This document shows positions 1 through 5,095 of a stretch of DNA of 5,095 nt, piece by piece; within the stretch, counting starts at the first letter, position 1; every line of letters begins with the position of its first letter. The stretch comes from Actinopolymorpha sp. NPDC004070 (GTDB taxonomy: Bacteria; Actinomycetota; Actinomycetes; Propionibacteriales; Actinopolymorphaceae), in contig NZ_JBEXMJ010000026.1 of NCBI RefSeq assembly GCF_040610475.1, positions 1 to 5,095 of the forward strand, written 5' to 3'. The notes below the pieces were generated by a model that ran no database searches, was not told the DNA's origin, and saw only the letters and a list, made by a program, of their open reading frames with translations. A program made the position numbers and the translations under genes.

Positions 1-135
1 GGCGTACTCCTGTGCCGCTACCACCACGTCACCGTCCACCACAAAGGATGGCAAGTCCGCATGGGAGCACACGGCCACCCCGAATACGTACCGCCAGAGT
101 GGGTGGATCGACAGCAGAGAATCCTTCGGCCCTGA
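1..135 (+). CDS. HNH endonuclease (DUF222/13E12-type), C-terminal fragment
   Basis: Frame 1 is open from the left edge to a TGA at 133-135 and gives 44 residues of a C-terminus; the 5' part lies outside the window. The segment LCRYHHVTVHHKGWQVR (residues 4-20), followed by HGHPEYVPPEWVD (24-36), is the usual ending of actinobacterial DUF222-HNH proteins, which finish on the C-x2-HH-x3-H part of the HNH nuclease motif and a short Pro/Trp-rich tail. Cys5, His8, His9 and His13 are the visible nuclease-motif residues. Such proteins occur in many copies in actinobacterial genomes, some near inteins or mobile DNA, but their cellular role is poorly defined. The gene converges on the DinB-like gene and is probably unrelated to the sugar operon. 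Family assignment is by recognised motif; whether the full gene is intact cannot be judged. Confidence 0.85.
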   Translation, partial: GVLLCRYHHVTVHHKGWQVRMGAHGHPEYVPPEWVDRQQRILRP

Positions 136-143
136 GAGCCGAA
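125..143. terminator. Small inverted repeat over the HNH gene stop; possible bidirectional terminator
   Basis: TTCGGC (125-130) and GCCGAA (138-143) are perfect 6-bp arms around a 7-nt loop that contains the TGA stop. The element sits at the meeting point of two convergent genes, where a shared terminator would be expected. Neither strand has a T-tract after it, so it is not a classical intrinsic terminator, and a 6-bp repeat could be chance. Confidence 0.25.
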
Positions 144-163
144 CGTGGGCGGGGATCGCGGCG

Positions 164-679
164 TCACTCCCCGACCGCACCGTCGGCCAGTTCGCGGGCG
201 ACGTCGAGGTGACCCGCGTGCCGGGCGTACTCCTGCAACACGTGGAAGAGGATCCAGCCCATCGATGGCTGGGCGTCCACGTCCGCCGGGAACCTGCCGC
301 CGAGCGCTGACAGGTCCGAGAGTGCTGCACCGGCCGCGATCTCCCTCGATCGCGCCACCTGCACGTGGAACGCAACCAGTACGTCGTCCACGGACTCGTC
401 GGGATCCACCCGCCAGCGGCCGTCCGGCCCGTCGTCCGCCCACGGGTCGTCGACCTGCTCGGCCAGGAAGCCCCAGACCAGCCAGCGGCGTTCGACGTGG
501 GTGAGGTGCTTGAGCAGTTGGAGGGGCGTCCAGCCCGACGGAAGCCGGCTGGTGCGCAGCTCCTCCTCGGACAGGCCGTCGAGCTTGCGGAGCACGACGT
601 CGCGGTAGTAGTCGAGGAAGCCGACCAACAGGTCGTGGGGATCGCTCAGGGCATAGTCGGGCTCGGAAGGTTCGGTCAC
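164..679 (-). CDS. DinB-like DUF664 / mycothiol-transferase-family protein
   Basis: A 171-residue protein when started at the GTG at 679. I chose this over the upstream ATG at 745 because AGGG lies 8 nt before the GTG and the extra 22 residues look non-coding and fall in the hairpin region. The fold family is a four-helix bundle binding a metal through histidines. Visible candidate ligands are His58 and His61 in LLKHLTHVERRW and His146, His154 and His157 in the C-terminal FHVLQEYARHAGHLDVARE stretch. The LKHLTHVERRW, WRVDPDESVDDV and GWILFHVLQEYARHAGH blocks match the DUF664 group. Some relatives are thiol-dependent transferases (mycothiol in actinobacteria, bacillithiol in firmicutes), but the substrate here is unknown. 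No signal peptide or membrane segment; expected cytosolic. It is in the same direction as the sugar operon but separated by 141 bp with its own putative promoter, so probably independent. Confidence 0.85.
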   Translation of the reverse strand: MTEPSEPDYALSDPHDLLVGFLDYYRDVVLRKLDGLSEEELRTSRLPSGWTPLQLLKHLTHVERRWLVWGFLAEQVDDPWADDGPDGRWRVDPDESVDDVLVAFHVQVARSREIAAGAALSDLSALGGRFPADVDAQPSMGWILFHVLQEYARHAGHLDVARELADGAVGE

Positions 680-687
680 GAACCAGA

Positions 688-691
688 CCCT
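688..691 (-). promoter_or_regulatory. Ribosome binding site deciding the GTG start of the DinB-like gene
   Basis: On the minus strand AGGG lies 8 nt upstream of the GTG at 679. The upstream ATG at 745 lies within one arm of the inverted repeat at 713-754, which favours the GTG. Confidence 0.5.
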
Positions 692-712
692 AGCCACCCA
701 CGGCGGCGCGGA

Positions 713-754
713 CCGCCGGAGTTCCGGTGGCGGTGCCTTCTCCAACTCCGGCGG
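713..754. terminator. 11-bp perfect inverted repeat between the sugar operon and the DinB-like gene
   Basis: CCGCCGGAGTT (713-723) and AACTCCGGCGG (744-754) are exact reverse complements with a 20-nt loop. The hairpin lies 67 nt past the stop of the dehydrogenase gene, so it could end the operon transcript. The U-tract is absent, as in many actinobacterial terminators. It also lies inside the probable 5' leader of the DinB-like gene. A competing hairpin exists: ACCGCC (712-717) can pair with GGCGGT (729-734), which uses the same left arm. Terminator, leader structure or protein-binding site are all possible. Confidence 0.45.
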
Positions 755-772
755 GCTGCGCCCACGGGCCTC

Positions 773-802
773 TGCTCAGTCCCGGCTCGGCACCGATGTC
801 AA
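773..802 (-). promoter_or_regulatory. Candidate sigma-70-type promoter for the DinB-like gene
   Basis: The minus strand has an exact TTGACA at 802-797. With an 18-bp spacer the -10 position (778-773) reads TGAGCA, a poor match to the actinobacterial TANNNT. The placement, about 95 nt before the GTG start and just after the operon stop at 821, is right for a promoter. The -35 is strong and the -10 is weak, so this is tentative. Confidence 0.35.
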
Positions 803-820
803 CCCAGCCTTGCGCGGGTC

Positions 821-1855
821 TCAGCCGAGGCCGACCGTACGGCCCTGTGCGGCCGAACGCAGGATCGCCTCGGCAACCTCCACGATCGCCAGCCCGTCGC
901 GCATCCCCACCACGTCGCCGCCACCCGCTTCCGGACTCGCGTCCGCTTCCACGCCGCCGCCGGCGCGGTTGCGCAGGATCGCGTCCCGGAAGGCAGCGAG
1001 CTCGGTACGCAGCGGCTCGGGTTTGGGGATGGCGTACCGGATCATGTCGCCCTCGGTCACGCCGCGAAACGACGCCATGGCGTCCCACTCCAGCAGGCGC
1101 ACGCCGTTGGCGTGGAACGTCAGGTCGGCCGCGATCGTGTCCGCGACGAACGCACCGCGCTCGCCGGTGACCACTGTGACGCGTTCCTTCATCGGGGACA
1201 GCCAGTTGACCAGGTGGTTGACCACCGTGCCGTCGTCGAGCTGGCCGACGACCGCCACCAGGTCCTCGTGCTTCCGGCCGCTCTTGTGCGCGGTACGCGC
1301 CGACACCGACCGGTAACGCCCGCGGGTGACCCACGCGGTGGAGTCGATGTCGTGGGTGGCGAGGTCCTTGATCACACCGACGTCGGCGATGCGGTTGGGG
1401 AACGGCCCCTGGCGGCGGGTGATCACCTGGTAGATCTCGCCGAGCTCGCCCTGGTCGAGGCGGGCCCGGAGGTTCTGCAACGCCGGGTTGTAGCGCTCGA
1501 TGTGGCCGACACAGCCGACCAGTCTCTGAGCCTCGAACGCCGCGGCCAGCTTCTCCGCGCCCTCCACCGTGCTCGCCAGCGGCTTCTCCACCAGCGCGTG
1601 CACACCGGCGGCGGCGAGTACCAGACCCACCTCCTCGTGGAACGCGGTGGGTACGGCGACCACGCACAGGTCGATGCCGGCGGCCACCAGCTTGTCCACG
1701 TCCGGCAGTACGTCCAGCCCACCGGCCACGCCGTGCGGGTCACCACCGGGGTCGGCGACCGCGACCAGCTCCACGCCCTCCAGGGATCGCAGCACCCGCG
1801 CATGATGGCGGCCCATCATGCCCAGGCCCAGCAGCCCGGCCCGCAGCGCGCTCAT
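821..1855 (-). CDS. Gfo/Idh/MocA-family NAD(P)-dependent sugar-nucleotide dehydrogenase (UDP-HexNAc 3-dehydrogenase-like)
   Basis: A 344-residue cytosolic protein. The N-terminal Rossmann fold shows G-x-G-x-x-G at residues 10-15 (GLGMMG), then VADPGGDP at 33-40 ending the second strand. EKPLA (90-94) carries the family's active-site Lys91. HIERYNPA (118-125) and DVGVIKDLATHDID (158-171) are typical of the UDP-N-acetylglucosamine 3-dehydrogenase/WlbA-like branch; Lys163, His168 and Asp169 are likely catalytic or substrate contacts. By family, it would oxidise C3 of a UDP-HexNAc or UDP-HexNAc uronate to the 3-keto sugar for the adjacent aminotransferase B. The ATG overlaps that gene's stop by four bases (ATGA), suggesting coupled translation. 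A Gly/Ala-rich insert near residues 298-313 (AGGGVEADASPEAGGG) breaks the C-terminal domain before the DGLAIVEVAEAIL helix. The family is sure; the exact substrate is inferred from neighbours. Confidence 0.9.
   Translation of the reverse strand: MSALRAGLLGLGMMGRHHARVLRSLEGVELVAVADPGGDPHGVAGGLDVLPDVDKLVAAGIDLCVVAVPTAFHEEVGLVLAAAGVHALVEKPLASTVEGAEKLAAAFEAQRLVGCVGHIERYNPALQNLRARLDQGELGEIYQVITRRQGPFPNRIADVGVIKDLATHDIDSTAWVTRGRYRSVSARTAHKSGRKHEDLVAVVGQLDDGTVVNHLVNWLSPMKERVTVVTGERGAFVADTIAADLTFHANGVRLLEWDAMASFRGVTEGDMIRYAIPKPEPLRTELAAFRDAILRNRAGGGVEADASPEAGGGDVVGMRDGLAIVEVAEAILRSAAQGRTVGLG
1800..1821. repeat. 9-bp perfect inverted repeat inside the dehydrogenase 5' coding region
   Basis: GCATGATGG (1800-1808) and CCATCATGC (1813-1821) are exact reverse complements with a 4-nt loop. 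On the coding strand it encodes the MMGRHHA segment right after the nucleotide-binding glycines, with ATG ATG facing CAT CAT. A stable hairpin about 35 nt into the gene could affect translation, but it may only reflect the conserved protein sequence. Confidence 0.6.
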
Positions 1856-2991
1856 CGCGACACCGCCCTGGTCACCTCGGCCACGATCTGGGCGAGGTCG
1901 CGGTCGGACAGGCCCGGGTGCACCGGCAGCGAGATCGCCTCCCGGCAGGCCCGCTCGGTCTCCGGCAGGTCGACGTCACGTCCGGAACCCTCGGCGAACG
2001 ACGGAAGCCGGTGGTTCGGGATCGGGTAGTAGACGCCGGTCCCCACCCCCGCCTGGGCGAGCCGGGCCTGCACGCCGTCCCGGTCGGGCACCCGCACGGT
2101 GTACTGGTGGTAGACGTGCTCGGCGTCCGCCGCCGTGCGCGGGGTGACGAGTCCGGCGACCCCGGCCAGGCGGGAGTCGAGGAAGCCGGCGTTGGACCTG
2201 CGCTGCTTGGTCCAGCGCTCGACCCGGGCCAGCTGGACCCGCCCGATCGCGGCCGCCACGTCGGTCATCCGGGCGTTGAACCCGACGACCTCGTTCTCGT
2301 ACCTGCGTTCCATGCCCTGGTTGCGCAGCAGCCGTACCGTGCGGGCGAGATCCTCGTCCGCGCACACCACCATGCCGCCCTCGCCGGTGGTCATGTTCTT
2401 GGTGGGGTAGAAGCTGAACGCGCCGAAGGTGCCGAACGCACCGACCGGGCGCCCGGCCCAGCGCGCAAGGTGGGCTTGACAGGCATCCTCGAAGATCCCC
2501 AGCCCGTAACGGTCGGCGATCCGGATCAGCTCGGTCAGGTTCGCCGGATGGCCGTAGAGGTGCACCGGCATGATCCCGACCGTGCGCGCGGTCACCGCGG
2601 CCTCGACCGCCGCAGGGTCCAGACAGAAGTGGTCGGGTTCGATGTCGGCGAACACCGGCGTCGCCCCGGTCAGCGCCACGGAGTTGGCGGTGGCGGCGAA
2701 CGTGAACGACGGCACGATCACCTCGTCCCCCGGTCCGACACCTGCCGCCAGCAGGCCGAGATGCAGGGCGCTCGTACCCGCGTTGACCGCCACGCACAGC
2801 CGATCGTCGACCAGGCTTGCGAACTCCTGCTCGAACGCCGCGACCTCCCGGCCCTGCACCAGCATGCCGCTGGCGATCACCCGGTCGACCGCGGCGCGTT
2901 CGTCCGCACCGATCATCGGCATCGCGGCCGGGATCGGCTCGGGGAGCAGGTCGCCCGGCGCCGCCTGTCGTACCGCTCCGTTGTTGCTCAC
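1852..2991 (-). CDS. DegT/DnrJ/EryC1/StrS-family PLP aminotransferase B (3-keto-sugar aminotransferase-like)
   Basis: A 379-residue protein from the GTG at 2991. This start lies 1 nt after the stop of the acetyltransferase gene, has GGGGG 8 nt upstream, and is followed by the expected family N-terminus. A longer frame back to 3111 would overlap the acetyltransferase by over 100 bases and has no conserved residues. Fold type I motifs are clear: NAGTSALHLGL (70-80) for the cofactor phosphate, PSFTF (94-98), FEDACQAH (167-174) with Asp169 contacting the PLP ring nitrogen, and SFYPTKNMTTGEGG (193-206) with Lys198 as the Schiff-base lysine. GFNARMTDVAAAIGRVQL (237-254) and YYPIPNHRLPSF (321-332) follow; the YPxPxH block recalls sugar C3 aminotransferases such as WbpE and QdtB. 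It likely transaminates the 3-keto UDP-sugar made by the downstream dehydrogenase, using glutamate. The PLP enzyme class is certain; C3 specificity is inferred. Confidence 0.92.
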   Translation of the reverse strand: MSNNGAVRQAAPGDLLPEPIPAAMPMIGADERAAVDRVIASGMLVQGREVAAFEQEFASLVDDRLCVAVNAGTSALHLGLLAAGVGPGDEVIVPSFTFAATANSVALTGATPVFADIEPDHFCLDPAAVEAAVTARTVGIMPVHLYGHPANLTELIRIADRYGLGIFEDACQAHLARWAGRPVGAFGTFGAFSFYPTKNMTTGEGGMVVCADEDLARTVRLLRNQGMERRYENEVVGFNARMTDVAAAIGRVQLARVERWTKQRRSNAGFLDSRLAGVAGLVTPRTAADAEHVYHQYTVRVPDRDGVQARLAQAGVGTGVYYPIPNHRLPSFAEGSGRDVDLPETERACREAISLPVHPGLSDRDLAQIVAEVTRAVSR

Positions 2992-2992
2992 G

Positions 2993-3604
2993 TCATCGAC
3001 CCCCGTGGTCGGCGTCCTCGCGCAGAAGTCCCCCGCGCTCGCTGTAGGTGGCGCCCGTACGCGGACACAGCCAGCGTCCGGCGCCCTTGTCCTCCAGTCG
3101 TACCCCCGCACGACCGACCCACCCGACCCTGCGCGCGGGCACTCCGGCCACCAGCGCGAAGTCGGGGACGTTTCCTACGACGACCGCGCCCGCGGCCACC
3201 ATCGCCCACCGGCCGACCGTCACCGGCGCGACGCACACCGAGCGGGCGCCGAGCGAGGCGCCCTCGCGGACCGTCACCCCGACGGCCTCCCAGTCGGCAG
3301 CGCGTTTGAGCGTGCCGTCCGGGTCGACCGAGCGCGGGTACTGGTCGTTGGTCAGCACCACCGCGGGCCCGACGAAGACTCCGTCCTCCAGCACCGCCGG
3401 CTCGTAGACGAGCGCGTGGTTCTGCACCTTGACCCGGTCACCGATCCGGACGCCGGCGCCGACGTAGGCGCCGCGGCCGACGATGCAGTCCGTGCCGAGC
3501 ACGGCGTCCTCCCGGATCTGCGCCAGGTGCCACACCGAGGTCCCGTCACCGACGCGCGCCGTCTCGTGCACGTCAGCGGAGTCGGCCACGAAACGTGCTG
3601 CCAT
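2993..3604 (-). CDS. Left-handed beta-helix sugar-nucleotide N-acetyltransferase (WbpD/WlbB-like)
   Basis: A 203-residue cytosolic protein built of hexapeptide repeats. Rungs are visible from about residue 14 (ARVGDG, AVLGTD, CIVGRG, AYVGAG, VRIGDR) to about 155 (GVTVRE, ASLGAR, VTVGRW, MVAAGAVV). The block QNHALVYEPAVLEDG (61-75), the loop VVLTNDQYPRSVDPDG (82-97) and VPDFALVAGVPARRVGWVG (146-164) are characteristic of the WbpD/WlbB group. In these enzymes acetyl-CoA is used to acetylate the 3-amine of a UDP-2-acetamido-3-amino sugar; an Asn in the loop corresponding to Asn86 has been proposed as important. A short tail with WLCPRTGATY (178-187) follows the helix, as often seen in actinobacterial members. 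The ATG at 3604 fits the family N-terminus, but its ribosome site is weak (only GGG close by), so coupling to the gene 25 nt upstream is possible. These enzymes are usually trimers. Confidence 0.92.
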   Translation of the reverse strand: MAARFVADSADVHETARVGDGTSVWHLAQIREDAVLGTDCIVGRGAYVGAGVRIGDRVKVQNHALVYEPAVLEDGVFVGPAVVLTNDQYPRSVDPDGTLKRAADWEAVGVTVREGASLGARSVCVAPVTVGRWAMVAAGAVVVGNVPDFALVAGVPARRVGWVGRAGVRLEDKGAGRWLCPRTGATYSERGGLLREDADHGGR

Positions 3605-3629
3605 GAACCCAGAGGGTAATCGTCACGGT

Positions 3630-4862
3630 TCACTCCGGGGCGGCGACGCGCATCACCTTCCGGACGGCCTCCACGGTGTCGTCGATCTCCCGCTTGGTCA
3701 GCGTGGGATGCACCACCCACATCAGCGACGTCTCACCGAGTTCGCGGGCCACCGGCAGCGGCCGCTCGGGCCGCCCGATCCCGTCGAACGCCCTCTCGCG
3801 GTAGATCTCCGCGCAGGCACCCTGCAGGCACGGCACCCCCTCCGCCTCGATCGCGGTCATCACCGCGTCCCGGTCCCACCCCGGTGCGAGGCGTTCGGGC
3901 CGGACGAAGGCGTAGTACTTGTAGTACGCGTGCCGCACGTCCGGCGGAGGGACGGGCACCCGCAGTCCCGGCAGGTCGGCCAGGCCCTCGTCCAGCACGG
4001 CCGCGTGCGCGCGCCGGCGTTCGGACCACTGCGGGAGCCGGGCCAGTGCACGACGGCCCTGCGCGGCCTGCAACTCGGTCATCCGCGCGTTGGTTCCGAA
4101 CGACTCGTGCAGCCACCGGAACCCCGGCGGGTGCGCCTGCTCGTACACCGCCGCGAAGCTCTTGCCGTGGTCCTTGCGTTCCCACACGGCGCGCCAGATC
4201 TCCTCGTCGCCGGTGGTCACCGCGCCGCCCTCGCCCCCGGTGGTGACGATCTTGTCCTGGCAGAACGACCACGCCGCCACGTGGCCCAGCGTTCCGACCG
4301 ACCGGCCGGCGAGCCGCGCGCCGTGCGCCTGTGCGCAGTCCTCGACCACCACCAGGCCGTGCCGGGCGGCCAGGAACATCAACTCCGCCATCGGGGCCGG
4401 CCAACCGCCCAGGTGCACGGGGATCACCGCCCGGGTCCGCGGCGTACGGACTGCCTCCACGGTGGCCGCGGTGAGTGTCTGACTCACCGGATCGATGTCG
4501 GCGACCACCGGCCGGGCGCCGACCGCCACCACGGCGCTGGCGGTGGCCATGAACGTCCGCGCGGGGACGACCACCTCGTCGCCCGGACCGATCCCGACCG
4601 CGTGCAGGGCGAGTTCGAGCGCGACGGTTCCGTTGGACACCGCCACCGCGTACGGCGCTTCGACGGCGGCGGCGAACTCGTGCTCGAACGCCCGCCCCTC
4701 CACACCCGTCCAGTAGTTGACCCGGCCCGATCGGAGCACCCGCGTCACGGCCTCGATCTCGTCCTCGGCGAACACCGGCCAGGACGGGAAGGCCGCCGTG
4801 CGCACGGGCGTGCCACCCGCGACCGCGAGTACATCTCCGGACGGGGCAGACGTGCCGAACAT
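3630..4862 (-). CDS. DegT/DnrJ/EryC1/StrS-family PLP aminotransferase A, first gene of the operon
   Basis: A 410-residue protein with ATG at 4862 and a strong GGGAGG 10 nt upstream. Motifs in order: RSGRVNYWTGVEGRAFEHEF (44-63), VSNGTVALELAL (75-86) for the cofactor phosphate, PARTFMATASAVV (100-112), VVEDCAQAHGARL (172-184) with Asp175 for the PLP ring, and SFCQDKIVTTGGEGG (199-213) with the Schiff-base Lys204. Then come KDHGKSF (230-236), PPGFRWLHESFGTNARMTEL (245-264), HAYYKYYAFVRPERL (311-325) and GVPCLQGACAEIYRERAFD (342-360). This set marks a distinct subfamily of polysaccharide-cluster aminotransferases, different from aminotransferase B: DK-I-x-TTGGEGG replaces TKNMTTGEGG, and the YPxPxH block is replaced by PCLQGACAEIY. 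It should transfer an amino group to a keto-sugar nucleotide, but the substrate and ring position are unknown. It may be paired with a dehydratase or dehydrogenase outside the window. All key PLP residues are intact. Confidence 0.92.
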   Translation of the reverse strand: MFGTSAPSGDVLAVAGGTPVRTAAFPSWPVFAEDEIEAVTRVLRSGRVNYWTGVEGRAFEHEFAAAVEAPYAVAVSNGTVALELALHAVGIGPGDEVVVPARTFMATASAVVAVGARPVVADIDPVSQTLTAATVEAVRTPRTRAVIPVHLGGWPAPMAELMFLAARHGLVVVEDCAQAHGARLAGRSVGTLGHVAAWSFCQDKIVTTGGEGGAVTTGDEEIWRAVWERKDHGKSFAAVYEQAHPPGFRWLHESFGTNARMTELQAAQGRRALARLPQWSERRRAHAAVLDEGLADLPGLRVPVPPPDVRHAYYKYYAFVRPERLAPGWDRDAVMTAIEAEGVPCLQGACAEIYRERAFDGIGRPERPLPVARELGETSLMWVVHPTLTKREIDDTVEAVRKVMRVAAPE

Positions 4863-4872
4863 GCGCGTTCAG

Positions 4873-4878
4873 CCTCCC
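4873..4878 (-). promoter_or_regulatory. Shine-Dalgarno of aminotransferase A
   Basis: GGGAGG on the minus strand, 10 nt before the ATG at 4862. It is the strongest ribosome site in the operon and supports the chosen start. Confidence 0.65.
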
Positions 4879-4888
4879 AGGACGAGGA

Positions 4889-4927
4889 TCGGGTCGGACG
4901 GGCAAGTCGAGCCGTTCGGGCCGGACG
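4889..4927. repeat. Near-perfect 12-bp direct repeat upstream of the operon
   Basis: TCGGGTCGGACG (4889-4900) and TCGGGCCGGACG (4916-4927) match at 11 of 12 positions and start 27 bp apart. They lie 27 and 54 bp before the operon's start codon, where an operator could sit, but G/C-rich 12-mers recur easily by chance in this genome. Confidence 0.4.
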
Positions 4928-4983
4928 TGTACGCCCACTCCTCTGGTCCCCGCATCCGGGCGTCGGTACGCCCCCCTCCAGGG

Positions 4984-5094
4984 TCAAGTAGTTTCCCTTC
5001 CCGCGAGCCCGGGCGAAGGATCCTGTTTCCGCCTTTTGGCGACCAGAAACCACGGCACGGCCGCTTCGCCGCTCATCCACCGCTCACGTCGTCC
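4984..5094 (-). CDS. Possible C-terminus of an upstream gene, cut by the right edge
   Basis: One minus-strand frame is open from the window edge to a TGA at 4986-4984, giving 36 residues. It contains GEAAVPWFLVAKRRKQDP: a hydrophobic strand followed by basic residues, reminiscent of the last strand of many class I methyltransferases, though far too short to assign. Third-position G/C is about 64%, below the clear genes here. It would place another same-direction gene about 120 bp upstream of the operon. Equally it may be non-coding leader sequence. Confidence 0.25.
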   Translation of the reverse strand, partial: GRRERWMSGEAAVPWFLVAKRRKQDPSPGLAGRETT

Positions 5095-5095
5095 A

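Larger units (their letters stand above)
4863..4983 (-). promoter_or_regulatory. Leader of the sugar operon
   Basis: This 121-bp stretch between the operon's first ATG and the possible upstream stop has no convincing gene. On the minus strand it holds TTGACC (4987-4982) as a possible -35, but no acceptable -10 at 16-18 bp spacing (GACGCC or ACGCCC). A good Shine-Dalgarno lies at 4878-4873. The direct repeat is listed separately. The promoter may lie here with a non-housekeeping sigma factor, or further upstream outside the window. Confidence 0.3.

Noticed and set aside
680..745. Longer N-terminus for the DinB-like protein from an ATG at 745
   Set aside because: The extension falls in the hairpin region, has no family similarity, and AGGG 8 nt before the GTG at 679 supports the shorter form.
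365..2029. 554-codon open frame on the plus strand, with similar long plus-strand frames at 1918-3309, 2570-3619 and 3483-4991
   Set aside because: They lie opposite well-recognised minus-strand enzymes. Their translations are Arg/His/Gly/Pro-rich with no known motif, as expected of antisense shadows in GC-rich DNA.
2992..3111. Longer N-terminus for aminotransferase B from an ATG at 3111
   Set aside because: It would overlap the acetyltransferase by over 100 bases. The added residues are unconserved, and the GTG at 2991 has a ribosome site and a 1-nt junction with the previous stop.
5030..5041. CGCCTTTTGGCG palindrome near the right edge, considered as a terminator
   Set aside because: Only a 4-bp stem with a 4-nt loop and no T-tract after it; chance is likely.
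4745..5080. 111-codon minus-strand open frame overlapping the start of aminotransferase A
   Set aside because: Arg/Ser/Pro-rich with no motif, and it runs out of frame through the conserved N-terminal part of aminotransferase A. A shadow.
4924..5095. Plus-strand frame starting at a GTG near 4926 and open to the right edge, suggesting a divergent gene
   Set aside because: Pro/Ser/Arg-rich composition, no ribosome site and no recognisable sequence.
1..5095. CRISPR arrays, tRNA/rRNA genes, insertion sequence ends, phage or defence genes
   Set aside because: Looked for on both strands. No regularly spaced repeats, cloverleaf-like sequence, terminal inverted repeats or transposase/integrase motifs are visible.

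Overview
The window is a stretch of GC-rich (by eye about 70%) actinobacterial chromosome. Three things point there: strong G/C third-position bias in the minus-strand genes, a DUF222/13E12-type HNH endonuclease tail, and a DUF664/mycothiol-transferase-like DinB protein. All are common in high-GC Actinomycetes. I cannot name a genus.

Layout, left to right. Positions 1-135 (+) are the last 44 codons of an HNH endonuclease gene cut by the window edge. It converges on a DinB/DUF664 gene (164-679, minus), with only 28 bases between them. A 141-bp gap (680-820) holds a perfect TTGACA hexamer and an 11-bp perfect inverted repeat. From 821 to 4862 four minus-strand genes form a compact operon. In transcription order they are DegT-family aminotransferase A (4862-3630), a left-handed beta-helix N-acetyltransferase (3604-2993), DegT-family aminotransferase B (2991-1852) and a Gfo/Idh/MocA dehydrogenase (1855-821). 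Their junctions are a 25-nt gap, a 1-nt gap (TGAcGTG) and a 4-nt ATGA overlap, so at least the last three are probably translationally coupled. Positions 4863-4983 look like an operon leader with a good Shine-Dalgarno and a near-perfect 12-bp direct repeat. The right edge may carry the tail of another minus-strand gene (4984-5094), but this is weak.

Together the last three operon genes make a recognisable module: oxidise C3 of a UDP-HexNAc (Gfo/Idh), transaminate the 3-keto sugar (DegT B), then N-acetylate the new amine (LbH). This is the WlbA/WlbC/WlbB or WbpB/WbpE/WbpD logic, giving a UDP-2,3-diacetamido-2,3-dideoxy sugar for a surface glycan. No C6 dehydrogenase, 2-epimerase, glycosyltransferase or flippase is in the window, so whether the product is a uronic acid or a neutral hexose cannot be told. 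DegT A is a clearly different subfamily, and its keto-sugar substrate is unknown.

I found no CRISPR, tRNA, rRNA, insertion sequence, phage or defence system. Nothing here convincingly amounts to an undescribed system. The points most worth a second look are the aminotransferase pair in one operon and the structured leader/terminator region at 680-820.
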